Both the position numbers and the translations under genes were made by a program. DNA of 64,000 nucleotides from Pikeienuella litoralis (GTDB lineage: Bacteria; Pseudomonadota; Alphaproteobacteria; Rhodobacterales; Rhodobacteraceae): assembly GCF_037646705.1 (NCBI RefSeq), contig NZ_JBBHER010000002.1, positions 186,001 to 250,000 of the forward strand, in the 5' to 3' direction. Below, one piece after another: positions 28,439 to 37,600 of this stretch. Within the stretch, counting starts at the first letter, position 1. Each line of letters starts with the position of its first letter. The notes beneath the pieces were generated by a model. It was not told where the DNA came from. It did no database searches and saw only the letters and a list, made by a program, of their open reading frames with translations.

Positions 28439-29553
28439 GACGCCTCCGTCACGTAGTCGTAGAGCCGGGAGAGCGCGGCCTTCGCCGCTTCGCGCTCTGG
28501 AGCGGAGAGCGCGTCGGAGCGGGCGTCCGCCAGCAGCGCTTCCGCCGCCTCCCGCAGCGCGCCCGCCTTGTCGATGACGTCGAGATCGTCGACCTCGTAA
28601 TCCAGCCCAAGATCGTCCTCGCGAAGCTCGAACCAGGCGAAATCGGCTTCGACGGCCGCGCTCGCTCCGATCAGCGCCGCCCGCTCCGCGAGGCTGCAGC
28701 GCCCCTCGACAACGACCCGCGCGAGCGTCTGCCGCCGGCGGCCGATCTCCGGCAGCGAGTCCGTGAGCCGGGCGCCGGCGTCGGCGCCGGGCTGGAGAGA
28801 GACGTCGCACGTTCTCCAGTCGAAGGCGCCGGTGTCGGCGGGCGCCGCCACCGGCGGCGCGCCCCGCTCGCCGATGCTCACGACGAGGGCGCGGCCCGGC
28901 GCGCGATGCTTGAAACGATCGGGCTCCGGAGCTCCGGAATACCACGTGCGCTCGCCGATCCGCATCTGCCCGTGCCAATCCCCGAGCGCGAGATAGTCGA
29001 GCCCGGACCGCTCGGCGCGGTCCGGCGCGATCACGTCCGACGCGCCGTCCTCGCCGAAGCTCTGGACCGCTCCATGAGCGAGGCCGATCCGGATCGCCGA
29101 TGGGTCGACCTCCGCGTCGGACATCCATTCCGTCAGGTCGCGCCCGGGGCGCCGCGCCGTGCAGGGCGCAGGGAGGATGACCACGCCCGCCGCGATTTCG
29201 ATCGGCGTCGGCGTGAGCGCGAGAATGACGTTGTCCGGCCTTTGGGCGCCGATCGAGGACCAGAGCGGATCGGCGGCGAGGGAGTCGTGGTTGCCGGGAA
29301 GAAGGACCCATCGGATATCCGCCGCCGCGCCCATGGCGCGCAGCGCCTGACGCACGACCGCAGGCGACGGGGTTTCGGCGTCGAAGACATCGCCGGCGAC
29401 GAGAACCGCCGCCGCCCCCTCGGTCTTCGCGAGCTCGGCGAGGGTCTGGATGCTGGCGTGACGCGCCTCGGTCAGGCGCCCCCGCAGCGCCTCGGGCATG
29501 CGCCCGAACCGCTTTCCGAGATGAAGATCGGATGTGTGAATGAAGCTGAACAT
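28435..29553 (-). CDS. DNA repair exonuclease, SbcD/YhaO-like
   Basis: Mn-dependent calcineurin-like phosphoesterase of 372 residues. I start it at MFSFIHTSDLHLGKRFG because metal-binding Asp and His residues must follow directly; the 33 upstream codons are not family-like. Further motifs are LVAGDVFDAE, LLPGNHDSLA, GLAHGAV and LALGDWHG. It is coupled to the YhaN-like ATPase by a 4-base overlap, so the two probably form a nuclease-ATPase complex. Confidence 0.9.
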   Translation of the reverse strand: MFSFIHTSDLHLGKRFGRMPEALRGRLTEARHASIQTLAELAKTEGAAAVLVAGDVFDAETPSPAVVRQALRAMGAAADIRWVLLPGNHDSLAADPLWSSIGAQRPDNVILALTPTPIEIAAGVVILPAPCTARRPGRDLTEWMSDAEVDPSAIRIGLAHGAVQSFGEDGASDVIAPDRAERSGLDYLALGDWHGQMRIGERTWYSGAPEPDRFKHRAPGRALVVSIGERGAPPVAAPADTGAFDWRTCDVSLQPGADAGARLTDSLPEIGRRRQTLARVVVEGRCSLAERAALIGASAAVEADFAWFELREDDLGLDYEVDDLDVIDKAGALREAAEALLADARSDALSAPEREAAKAALSRLYDYVTEAS

Positions 29554-29866
29554 CGAACCCGTCTGAACACCTCCACCATACGCCGACACATTCGGGAGCG
29601 TATCCTGTGGCGGGTGTCTGTAAAGGCTTACGTGGCGGGCGGTCCCCGACACAAGGTCATATGAGTCTTAGTCGGATTCCGAAATCCACATCGCGGCGCA
29701 TCAGCCCCGAGGCGCGGCGGAGGCGGGCATCGCGCGGTCTGACCTGGTTGATTTCGGCTTGGCTCTGATCCGGTCTTTGCTTCCGACGAGGGGCGGGGCG
29801 TAAGGCCGGCTGGCGCGCCCCCGGCAAGCTCGCCATCTCAGAGATCCCCCCCGGACACCGCCATCG

Positions 29867-29955
29867 CCGCGCTCGTCCGAATTGAATCCGGCGGAAAATC
29901 TCAGGCGGCCCATGCGCGCCAACCGCCTGCCGGATCACGTGTTCAGCCCTTATTG
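29867..29955 (+). pseudogene. Transposase C-terminal fragment, IS630-like
   Basis: One frame reads PRSSELNPAENLRRPMRANR followed by LPDHVFSPY. This matches the C-terminal DDE motif context of IS630-family transposases (SPELNPAENLW-x-LR...). No complete transposase or inverted repeats are visible, so this is a degraded scrap. The 520-base gap around it (29554-30073) otherwise holds the upstream region of the Sel1 lipoprotein gene. Confidence 0.5.
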
Positions 29956-30073
29956 CGCGCGCGCGGACACCATGGTGGGCGCCTGGGCGTGTGGAAATCC
30001 GCGCTTCTGTTTTGGTGAATCGTTGATTCTCGTTTACCTTTACTGGATTGGCCATCGGGGGGTGGGGCGGATC

Positions 30074-32110
30074 ATGGACTTTTTTGCGCCGTTCGCGCGT
30101 TTGGCCTGCGCGCTCTTTCTTTCCTTGATCCTGTCGGCCTGCTTTATTCAGTTCGACGAACCTCCGTTCGACCCAGCGGAAGGCGTCGCGCTGGCCGGCG
30201 ACGACGCCCTCGTCGTCGTGCTCGGAAAAGGCGGCTTTCCGAAGAAGTCCAAGGCGGGGGATGAGGTCGGCGTCCTCAAGCTCCAGCAAGCGGGCTATCT
30301 GCTGTCGTCGGAGGGGGACCGCTCGGGCGGGCTCACGATCTCCTTCCACGAGATTCCGGGGAGGGATGGCCTCCTCTTCATGCAGTTTCGCGATGAGGGC
30401 GGAGATCCCTGGAACGGCTTTTTCGCGAGAATGACCGGAAAGCGGGAGATCTCCATCGCTGCGCTTTCGCTCTCCGCGGAGACGAAAGCCGCGCTTCCCC
30501 ACCTTGGCGTCGAAGTCGGAAGCGATGGCGCCGTGAAAGCGAAGACCGCCATCCAGGCCCGCATGATCATCGAAGCCGCTTTCGAAGACGACAGCTTCGA
30601 CGAGATGAAAACCGCCGGCTTCACCCCGTTTTTCCGCATCGCCTCGACGAGAGCGGAAAAGGAGCGGCTGCGCCTCGCGGCCTATCATGACAATTGCCTG
30701 GCCTGGGCGGGGCATGTCTATGACCCCGAGGTGCGCAAGCTCGCGCCGGACTACCGGAACGGCGTCCCCGCCGACGAGATCGAAGCGGATGCGATCGACA
30801 TCTGTCGGCGCGCCGCGGCGCTGCCGGGCGCGTCGCCTTCCGTCCGGATCGCCCTGGCGCGCGCGCTTCAGAACAATGGCGGGGAGCGGGAGGCGCGGGA
30901 GATCATCGCGGAGCTGGCTGATGACGGCGACACGCTCGGAGCCTATCTCAAGACGAGCTTCATGGCCCTTGGAGACTGGCCAGGCGCGACGCCGGACGAC
31001 GGCTATCGGGAGATGGCCGAGGCGGCGCGCGCCGGGAACTGGATCGCCGGCATCGTCGCGGCGGATCAGTCGGTGAACGGGAGCGGCGCGCTCGGCCCGG
31101 GCGAAGCCCTGAATTTCGCCCTCGACGGCGCAAAACGCCATCCCGGCGGTTACTATGCGGCCGGGCGCATTCTTCTTTACGGAACCGGCGTCGCCGCCGA
31201 TTTGCCCCGCGCCCACGATTATTTCGAACGCGCCTCGGCCGCCGACTTCGCCTACGGAAATCTCTATTACGGGATGACGCTCATCTACGGCTGGGGCGTG
31301 GAGAAGAATTTCAAGAAGGCGGTCAAACCGCTCGAGAGGGCCCGAGAGCAGGAGCTGAACTGGGCGAACTATTATCTTGGCTATCTCTACGCCTACGCCG
31401 GCGACGACCTGAAGGACGAGCGCAAGGCGTTCAGCTATTTCCAGAAGGCGCACAAGGCCGACATCGCCGACGCGACCGCGGAACTCGGCGTGAGAACCTA
31501 TTTCGGAACCGGAACGAAGGCGAACCCGAAGGAGGGCAGGGCGCTGGTTCTCGCCGCCATGAAAGAAGGCTCCAAAAGCGCAAAGGACTTCCTGAACCGC
31601 ATCGAGAAGGCGGAGAAGGGCGCCAGAGCGCGATCGACGACGCGCGACGAGTCCCGCGGCGCCGCGGAGTCTCCGTTTCCGAAAACCGGCTACCGGAAAG
31701 GAAATCTCCTCTCCGCGATTTATGAAGGGCGCACCAGGGGCGTGGACCCGGCGCCGTACGGGTTCTACCTCAGCACGTTCGCGACAATGTTCATCAACGC
31801 GGAGGATCGCGCCTGCCAGGTTCTCGTCGGGCCGCGGGCGCGCGGCGCGCTTGTGGCGCTCGGCTCGGTCGACGCCCTTCAGAAGATCCTCGGCCCCCTC
31901 TTCGACGCGCATAAACGCGGCAGCGACGGGAGAGACGACGCGTTCGGAGACGGTATGGCGGCCGGGCTTCAGGGGACCCTTCAGGGCGCTGAAGCTGAGG
32001 CCTCGGCCAAGGCGGATGCGCAGACATTCTACAACCGCCACCGCTGCGCGTCCCCCGTAGCGATCCTCTTTTTCCAGAAGTTCAACGCCTTCGTCACCTC
32101 GAAGAGATGA
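30074..32110 (+). CDS. Sel1-repeat lipoprotein
   Basis: Predicted lipoprotein of 678 residues. The frame is open upstream through a transposase remnant; I start at the ATG after a G-rich segment because a signal peptide with lipobox LSAC (Cys23) follows. Residues about 360-560 carry Sel1/TPR-like units (GRILLYGTGVAADLPRAHDYF, YGMTLIYGWGVEKNFKKAVK, YFGTGTKANPKEGRALV). The first 200 residues resemble no family I know. Sel1 repeats usually mediate protein-protein contacts, so an envelope scaffold or sensor is plausible. Confidence 0.75.
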   Translation: MDFFAPFARLACALFLSLILSACFIQFDEPPFDPAEGVALAGDDALVVVLGKGGFPKKSKAGDEVGVLKLQQAGYLLSSEGDRSGGLTISFHEIPGRDGLLFMQFRDEGGDPWNGFFARMTGKREISIAALSLSAETKAALPHLGVEVGSDGAVKAKTAIQARMIIEAAFEDDSFDEMKTAGFTPFFRIASTRAEKERLRLAAYHDNCLAWAGHVYDPEVRKLAPDYRNGVPADEIEADAIDICRRAAALPGASPSVRIALARALQNNGGEREAREIIAELADDGDTLGAYLKTSFMALGDWPGATPDDGYREMAEAARAGNWIAGIVAADQSVNGSGALGPGEALNFALDGAKRHPGGYYAAGRILLYGTGVAADLPRAHDYFERASAADFAYGNLYYGMTLIYGWGVEKNFKKAVKPLERAREQELNWANYYLGYLYAYAGDDLKDERKAFSYFQKAHKADIADATAELGVRTYFGTGTKANPKEGRALVLAAMKEGSKSAKDFLNRIEKAEKGARARSTTRDESRGAAESPFPKTGYRKGNLLSAIYEGRTRGVDPAPYGFYLSTFATMFINAEDRACQVLVGPRARGALVALGSVDALQKILGPLFDAHKRGSDGRDDAFGDGMAAGLQGTLQGAEAEASAKADAQTFYNRHRCASPVAILFFQKFNAFVTSKR

Positions 32111-32128
32111 AGGCGCGCCGCCGCTTCG

Positions 32129-32563
32129 TCACGCCGCCCATCGGGCCGCGACGCCTCGCCCGGCCCGCTCAGAACGAGTGATCGCGCGGCCCGGGCGCGT
32201 CGTCGGATAAAGCTGGAGGGAGCTTGCGGTCCGGTTGTTCGGCCAGCGGCCGGTCAACCGCCTGCCCCCTGCGCCAAGTGTCCTGAGCGCGGCGCGCTTG
32301 TCTCGACGCCTGGTCGCCACGACCTCGAGCGTCTCTCCATCGTGATCGACGGCGCGCCAGCGCCAGTTGGGGAACGCGCGCATCGCGTTTGCGCGTTTGC
32401 GACGGATCTCGGCGGCGAACATCGGGCCGAACCCGGTCCCCCAGAATCGGATCGTCTCGCGGCTCACGCCGATTCTCCTCCCGTGGAGGAGGCCCCGCGA
32501 CGATAGCGGGAGCCGGAGTTGCGTGGTCATGGTCAGACGGGTGATGGCCGGGCTTTTGAAATT
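32129..32563 (-). pseudogene. Degenerate IS6-family transposase
   Basis: On the minus strand one frame reads LLHGRRIGVSRETIRFWGTG, then FGPMFAAEIRRKR, then WRWRAVDHDGETLEVVATRR and DKRAALRTL, which is the order of IS6/IS26-type transposases. The segment between the RRKR and WRAVD parts (normally about 20 residues with the first catalytic Asp) is missing. The region after residue about 100 collapses to scraps such as RWPNNRTAS. A stop interrupts the N-terminus. Terminal repeats are not evident. The remnant sits directly upstream of the catabolic island. The rest of the 32111-32723 gap carries only the promoter region of the next gene. Confidence 0.65.
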
Positions 32564-32682
32564 TCAGAAGGATCTGCATGCGCTTATCCGGCGCGGCTGC
32601 GCGCCGGGCCTCCGGTGCTCAAGCCGGTTTCGGCTGACAAAGCCCTCTACGGGATTGTGGACAGTCGAATCAAAGAGTAGTA

Positions 32683-32696
32683 GCGATAACACCTAC
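32683..32696 (-). promoter_or_regulatory. Operator-like site E upstream of the carboxyltransferase operon
   Basis: The minus strand reads GTAGGTGTTATCGC, which matches the motif shared by four other intergenic sites in the island (GTAGTTGYAATNRC) in most positions. It lies 28 bases before the first ATG of the operon that also encodes the TrmB-type regulator, so autoregulation is possible. Confidence 0.4.
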
Positions 32697-32723
32697 GAAA
32701 TATGACGGGAGGCACCGAGGCAC

Positions 32724-34280
32724 ATGAAGGGCGATCCGCAGGGCGCGAATTTCAGAGCATCATTGGACGAATTCGAACGCCGGCGCGCCAAGGCGCTCGC
32801 CATGGGAAATCCGGAGAAACTCGATGCGCGCCGCAAGGCCGGCGTGCTGAACGCCCGTGAGCGCCTCGATTGCTTTCTCGATGAGGACAGTTTCACCGAG
32901 TTCGGCCTTTTCGCCACGTCGCACCGCCCGGAGATGCGGGAGAAAACCCCGGCGGACGGCAAGATCGCCGGCTTCGGGCGCGTCAACGGTCGGCCCGTCG
33001 CGGTCGTTTCGAACGACTTCACGGTTCTGGGCGCGTCGTCGAGCGTCATCAACGGCAAGAAGGTGAAGCATATCAAGGACGTCGCGGTTTCGCGCGGCAT
33101 ACCGATGGTGTGCCTCGGCGAATCCGCCGGCGCGCGGATGCCTGACCGCATGGGCGCGAGCGGCCGCGCGCTCCTCGGGCAGGACCCGGTCGAGTTCCGC
33201 CGATGCCGCGAAATGCCGCTGGTCTCCGCGCTTCTGGGCGACTGCTATGGCTCGTCGACGTGGTACGCGTGCCTGTCTGACTTCACGGTGATGCGCAAAG
33301 GCGCGACGATGGCGGTCGCGAGTTCGCGCGTAACCTCCATCGCGATCAATCAGACCGTCGATCCCGAGGAGCTCGGCGGCTGGCGTCTGCATACGGAGAA
33401 GACCGGCCTCGTCGACTATGCGGAAGCGAGCGACGAAGAAGCGCTGGCGGTCGTCAAGCGCTATCTCAGCTACATGCCGCAACATCAGGGGGAGGTTCCG
33501 CCGTCCACCGATGCTCCGGTCCGCTCCGACGGCGCGCGCGAAGCCATTCTCGACCTTCTGCCCGAAGGCCGCTCCCAGGTTTACGATTCCCGGAAAGTCG
33601 TCGCTGCGATCGTCGATGAGGGAAGCGTCTTCGAGATGAAGCCCCGGTTCGGCAGGTCGATCGTGACGGCGCTGGCGCGCGTCAGCGGCCGGGTTGTCGG
33701 CGTCATCGCCAACAACCCGATGGTTCGAGGCGGAGCGATTGACGTCGATGCGATGCGCAAGGCGACCAGCTTCGTGGTCCACTGCGATTCCTTCAACATT
33801 CCGCTCGTTTTTCTGGTGGATCAGCCCGGCTTCCTGATCGGCGTCGACGGCGAGAAACGCTGGGCGCCCGGGCGCATCATGAACTGGATGAACGCGCTTT
33901 CTCTCGTCACCGTTCCCCGCATCGCCATCACGCTGCGCAAGAATTACGGGCAGGCCTATCTGAACATGGGCGGCGGGCGCAATTCCGACGCCTCCGCAGC
34001 CTGGCCCTCAGCCGATTTCGGGTTCATGGATCCGCATGTCGGCGTCAATGTTCTCTACGGCCTCAAACGCGAAGACGACCCGGAACGCTTTGATCGGCTG
34101 GTGAAGGAGATATCGAACGATAGCTCCGCATATGCGTTGGCGGCCCTTTTCGAGAGCCATACGGTTCTGGATCCGCGGGACACGAGCAAATTCATCACCA
34201 GCGCGCTGGACATCCACTGTGGCGGCCCGACCAACGGCGTCGGGAGCCATCACCTCGCCAACTGGCCGACCAGCTACTGA
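32724..34280 (+). CDS. Acyl-CoA carboxylase carboxyltransferase subunit
   Basis: Carboxyltransferase of the propionyl/methylmalonyl-CoA type (crotonase-like double domain), 518 residues. Landmarks: LDARRKAGVLNARERLDCFLD at the N-terminus, VNGRPVAVVSNDFTVLGASS, GESAGARMPD, and in the second half FLVDQPGFLIGVDGE, WAPGRIMNWMNALS and YGQAYLNMGGG. GGGAGG lies upstream of the ATG. No biotin carboxylase or biotin-carrier gene is in the window, so it must use a remote partner or catalyse another CoA-ester reaction such as decarboxylation. It is followed by acyl-CoA synthetase subunits. Confidence 0.85.
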   Translation: MKGDPQGANFRASLDEFERRRAKALAMGNPEKLDARRKAGVLNARERLDCFLDEDSFTEFGLFATSHRPEMREKTPADGKIAGFGRVNGRPVAVVSNDFTVLGASSSVINGKKVKHIKDVAVSRGIPMVCLGESAGARMPDRMGASGRALLGQDPVEFRRCREMPLVSALLGDCYGSSTWYACLSDFTVMRKGATMAVASSRVTSIAINQTVDPEELGGWRLHTEKTGLVDYAEASDEEALAVVKRYLSYMPQHQGEVPPSTDAPVRSDGAREAILDLLPEGRSQVYDSRKVVAAIVDEGSVFEMKPRFGRSIVTALARVSGRVVGVIANNPMVRGGAIDVDAMRKATSFVVHCDSFNIPLVFLVDQPGFLIGVDGEKRWAPGRIMNWMNALSLVTVPRIAITLRKNYGQAYLNMGGGRNSDASAAWPSADFGFMDPHVGVNVLYGLKREDDPERFDRLVKEISNDSSAYALAALFESHTVLDPRDTSKFITSALDIHCGGPTNGVGSHHLANWPTSY

Positions 34281-34292
34281 GAAGGTGGCGCA

Positions 34293-35027
34293 ATGAGCGA
34301 TCCGCACCCCCCGGCATGGAGACGTCTCCGGAGCGACATCATCGTCGCGCGGGATGGAGGCGCTTCGGCGCTCGACGAATATCATGCGAAAAACGTCCTC
34401 GTCCGTCTCGGCATCGCCGTACCAAGGGGGGTGCGCGTAGGCGAAGAGGAGGAAATCTCCCCGCGCCTCCGGGATTTATCCGCCCCGTTCGCGCTCAAGG
34501 CGCTGGCGAGCGCTCCTCTGCACAAGAGCGACATTGGCGCGGTCAGCCTCCACCTGCGATCGGCAGCCAGCGTCGAGGAGGCCAGAGAGAAAATCGCCGC
34601 GCGCCTCGCAAGCTCAAAAATAGCCGTCACCGGATACCTCGTGGAGGAGATGGCTTCGCCCGGCGTCGAGATTGTGATCGGCGGAGTCATCGATCCGCAA
34701 CTCGGGCCGATGCTCATGCTCGGCGCGGGCGGAATTTTCGCCGAGATCCTCGACGACACTGCGTTCGGTCTCTGTCCGATCAGTCGAAACGACGCGCAGA
34801 GAATGTTGCGGGAGCTCAAGGTCTATCCGATTCTCGCCGGAGCGCGCGGGCGAGAACCCGTCGCGATGGACGCGCTGGTCGACGCGCTGATCGTCCTCGG
34901 CGGGCCCGACGGCTTTTTCACACATAACGCGGACATCGTTCGGGAGTTCGATCTGAACCCGATCTTCGTCAGTCCGGCTGGAATCGTCGCCGTGGATGCG
35001 CGCATGGTTATCGGAAGCGTGGCGTGA
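34293..35027 (+). CDS. ADP-forming acyl-CoA synthetase, ATP-grasp (beta) subunit
   Basis: ATP-grasp subunit of an NDP-forming acyl-CoA synthetase, 244 residues. It begins with LDEYHAKNVLVRLGIAVPRG, followed by PFALKALASAPLHKSDIGAV, VEEMASPGVEIVIGGVIDPQ and LGPMLMLGAGGIFAEILDD, as in the C-terminal half of fused ACD enzymes. It ends with FDLNPIFVSPAGIVAVDARM. The adjacent gene supplies the CoA-binding half, so the enzyme is encoded as two split subunits, with the stop overlapping the next start. Confidence 0.88.
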   Translation: MSDPHPPAWRRLRSDIIVARDGGASALDEYHAKNVLVRLGIAVPRGVRVGEEEEISPRLRDLSAPFALKALASAPLHKSDIGAVSLHLRSAASVEEAREKIAARLASSKIAVTGYLVEEMASPGVEIVIGGVIDPQLGPMLMLGAGGIFAEILDDTAFGLCPISRNDAQRMLRELKVYPILAGARGREPVAMDALVDALIVLGGPDGFFTHNADIVREFDLNPIFVSPAGIVAVDARMVIGSVA

Positions 35028-36520
35028 TGCAGGATCGCAAGAACCCGGGCGCCGCGCAGGCGCGCTTCGCAGCGCTTTTCAATCCGCAAACGATCGCGGT
35101 CGCCGGCGCGTCGGCGTCGCAGGTCACTGCGGGCAACCGTTTCATCCGGCTGTTGCGGCATTGGAATTTTCGCGGCGAGATTTACGCGATTCACCCGAGG
35201 GCGGAAACCATCGAGGGTGTTCCCGCCTACCGGTCGCTGGCCGAAACGCCGCGTCCGGTCGACTACGCCTACATCACGATTCCTGCGGCGCATGTGCCCG
35301 AACTTCTCGCGGCGGCGCGCGGCCGCGTCGCTTTCGCGCAAGTCATGGCCAGCATCGCCCCGGACAATCTGGCGGCTTGGGAGCGAGAGCTTCTGGGCGC
35401 GGCGAAGTCGGCGGGGGTGCGCCTGATCGGTCCGAACTGCATGGGCACGCATTCGCCGCGAGGCGGATACACCTTCATGGAGGGCGCGCGTCTCGAGCCG
35501 GGCGACGTCGGGGTGGCGGCGCAGAGCGGAGGGCTCGGCATGGACATCCTGCGCCGGGGCCAGGCGTCCGGTCTTCGCTTTAGCGGCCTCGTCACCCTCG
35601 GCAACAGCATCGACGTCACGCCGGTAGACATGCTCGACTACTTTCTCGACGACCCCGAGACGCGCGCGATAGGCCTCTACATCGAAGACGTGAAGGACGG
35701 CGCCAGATTTCGCGCCCTGCTTGACGCGAACGCAGGCGCCAAGCCCGTGGTCTTGCTGGTCGGCGGCCTGACGACGCTCGGCGGAGCGGCGGCCGCCTCG
35801 CATACGGGCGCCATGACCGGCGGCGGCCGCGCGTGGGAGGCGCTGGCCCGTCAGACCGGCGCCATACTCACCTTCACGCTCGACGACTTTCTTGAAACAT
35901 TGCAGACCTGCGCCTGGCTGACGCCGAAGCCCACGTCGTCCGCAGCGGGAATCGTCCTCTTTGGAAACGGCGGCGGAACCAGCGTTCTGGCGTCGGACGC
36001 CGTCGCCCGCGCAGGCTTCGGCCTCACGGGAATGCCGCCGGCCGCGCTCGCCGAGATCGCCGAACTGCGGCTGCCGCCCGGTGCGAGCGTTGTCAATCCG
36101 ATCGACCTTCCCGCGAGCGTGTTGCAGGAACAGCAGGGCCGCATCGCCGGCCATATACTCGAAATCGTGCGCCGACACGCCAAACCGCACGCCGTTATCG
36201 CGCATCTCAACCTGCCGGTGATCATGGGCTATCGCCACATTGAGAATTTCATGCCGAATCTGATCGAGGCATTGCTCAAGATCGGATCCAGTGCGACAGC
36301 GGCGCCACATCTTGTTCTCGCCCTGCGCTCCGACGGAAGCGAAGAGGTGGATGCATGGAGGCGAACGTTCCGGTCCGCCGCGACGGCGCGAAGGGTCCCC
36401 TGTTACGACGAATTGCCTCAGGCGGTGTCGGCGCTGTCGCGATTCCGATACTACGAAGATTTCATCGCCGATCGTCTTGCGGGGAGCTACAGTGAAGGGA
36501 GGCGCGAAGACGGCGCCTGA
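35027..36520 (+). CDS. ADP-forming acyl-CoA synthetase, CoA-binding (alpha) subunit
   Basis: 497-residue partner of the preceding ATP-grasp subunit; together they would convert an organic acid, CoA and ATP to acyl-CoA, ADP and phosphate. It has a CoA-binding Rossmann domain (FNPQTIAVAGASASQVTAGN), a succinyl-CoA-ligase-like domain with LIGPNCMGTHSPRG and VAAQSGGLGMDILRRG, and the phosphohistidine motif ASHTGAMTGGGRAW. I prefer the ATG overlapping the upstream stop (TGATG) to the GTG three bases earlier. The acid used is not predictable. Confidence 0.88.
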   Translation: MQDRKNPGAAQARFAALFNPQTIAVAGASASQVTAGNRFIRLLRHWNFRGEIYAIHPRAETIEGVPAYRSLAETPRPVDYAYITIPAAHVPELLAAARGRVAFAQVMASIAPDNLAAWERELLGAAKSAGVRLIGPNCMGTHSPRGGYTFMEGARLEPGDVGVAAQSGGLGMDILRRGQASGLRFSGLVTLGNSIDVTPVDMLDYFLDDPETRAIGLYIEDVKDGARFRALLDANAGAKPVVLLVGGLTTLGGAAAASHTGAMTGGGRAWEALARQTGAILTFTLDDFLETLQTCAWLTPKPTSSAAGIVLFGNGGGTSVLASDAVARAGFGLTGMPPAALAEIAELRLPPGASVVNPIDLPASVLQEQQGRIAGHILEIVRRHAKPHAVIAHLNLPVIMGYRHIENFMPNLIEALLKIGSSATAAPHLVLALRSDGSEEVDAWRRTFRSAATARRVPCYDELPQAVSALSRFRYYEDFIADRLAGSYSEGRREDGA

Positions 36521-36539
36521 AACTTGGGAGACATGCGTT

Positions 36540-37412
36540 ATGGGTATGACTGTGGTTGCGCGACAATCCGTGCCCGATGACCTTCTGGTCGACCTCAAAC
36601 GCCTGGGATTCACCGAATACGAGGCGCGGGTATACTTTCAGCTGCTTTTGCAAAGCCCCGCGACTGCGTATGAGGTCGCGAAAGCCAGCGGCGTCCCGCG
36701 TCCCAACACCTATAATGCGCTCGAAGCTCTGTCGCAGCGGGGCGCTGTTCTTCCTGTGAGCGAAAGCCCGGTCCGGTATATCGCCGCGGCGCCCGACAAA
36801 CACATAGATCACATCGGTCGAACGACGCTCGCCCTTTGCGATGATCTTGTGCGGCGACTATCCAAGCTGACGCCCGCCGCCAACGATACTTACGTCTGGA
36901 CATTGCACGGCGAGACCAGCGTCCGCGACAAGATCGACTCTCTGCTCGATGCGAGCAAGGTCTCGATCTGGGTGAAGGCGGCGGACGATGTTCTGCGCGT
37001 CCATGCGAAGGCGCTTCGCGCCGCCGCCGAACGGGGTGTCGAGATATTCATCATCCTGTTTGGCGGCGACGCGGACGAATTCAACTTTGGTGAAAACTGC
37101 AGCGTCTATCTGCATGAGGGCAACGGCGTTCGCATGGGGTCGGCGGACAATCTGTTCACCCTGGCGATCGATCATGACGAGATGCTGACCGCGGTCATCG
37201 AAGACGAAATGACCGCGTCCTACACCCGCAATCGGGCGGTCGTGCGCATGGCGGAGTCCCTGCTCCGGCACGATTATTATATGGCGGAGATCTACGTCCG
37301 GTTCGGCGATCAGATTGACGCGGTGTTCGGCCCCTATCTTCGCGATTTGCGTCTGCGAACCTTTTCGCCGGAACAGGCGTCCTCGTTCAGGGACAAGACC
37401 GGACTGCGTTAG
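36540..37412 (+). CDS. TrmB-family transcriptional regulator
   Basis: DNA-binding regulator of 290 residues. The N-terminal winged helix (about 15-85) reads LKRLGFTEYEARVYFQLLLQ, then TAYEVAKASGVPRPNTYNAL and GAVLPVSESPVRYIAA, the TrmB pattern. The C-terminal part (about 115-230) is the PLD-like effector domain (YVWTLHGETSVRDKIDSLL, then SIWVKAADDVLRVHAKALR). GGGAG precedes the chosen ATG by nine bases; the longer open frame lies inside the acyl-CoA synthetase gene. It is the last gene of its operon and the only regulator in the island, so it is the best candidate for binding the GTAGTTGYAATNRC sites. Confidence 0.85.
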   Translation: MGMTVVARQSVPDDLLVDLKRLGFTEYEARVYFQLLLQSPATAYEVAKASGVPRPNTYNALEALSQRGAVLPVSESPVRYIAAAPDKHIDHIGRTTLALCDDLVRRLSKLTPAANDTYVWTLHGETSVRDKIDSLLDASKVSIWVKAADDVLRVHAKALRAAAERGVEIFIILFGGDADEFNFGENCSVYLHEGNGVRMGSADNLFTLAIDHDEMLTAVIEDEMTASYTRNRAVVRMAESLLRHDYYMAEIYVRFGDQIDAVFGPYLRDLRLRTFSPEQASSFRDKTGLR

Positions 37413-37416
37413 GCAA

Positions 37417-37447
37417 CGCCCGCCGGTGAAACGGCGGGCGCCTTTCT
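37417..37447 (+). terminator. Intrinsic terminator after the TrmB operon
   Basis: A perfect 9-bp stem (CGCCCGCCG / CGGCGGGCG) with a 6-base loop GTGAAA is followed by CCTTTCT. It starts 5 bases after the regulator stop and ends the carboxyltransferase-synthetase-regulator operon. Confidence 0.85.
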
Positions 37448-37586
37448 CCAATTTCCTGATTTGGCGGTCCGATGGCCGGCGTGCGCCGCCTCGCCGGGTT
37501 CCTTCGCGAATGCGCCGGCTTCCGCCGATGCGATAGGCCGGCCGCCTCCATGCGCAGCCTTGTGGGCTGGCCGTCAAATAGACGTT

Positions 37587-37600
37587 GCAATTACAACCAC
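37587..37600 (-). promoter_or_regulatory. Operator-like site A upstream of the GH50-like gene
   Basis: The minus strand reads GTGGTTGTAATTGC, matching the island motif. The core on the plus strand, GTTGCAATTACAAC (37584-37597), is almost a perfect palindrome with GTTG/CAAC half-sites. It is the only recognisable signal in the 346-base gap 37413-37758 besides the terminator and a short leader ORF (37614-37762) that ends in an ATGA overlap with the next gene. Confidence 0.5.

Noticed and set aside
29657..32041. Minus-strand open frame of 794 codons opposite the Sel1 lipoprotein
   Set aside because: Shadow frame; the plus strand has a signal peptide, lipobox and Sel1 repeats.
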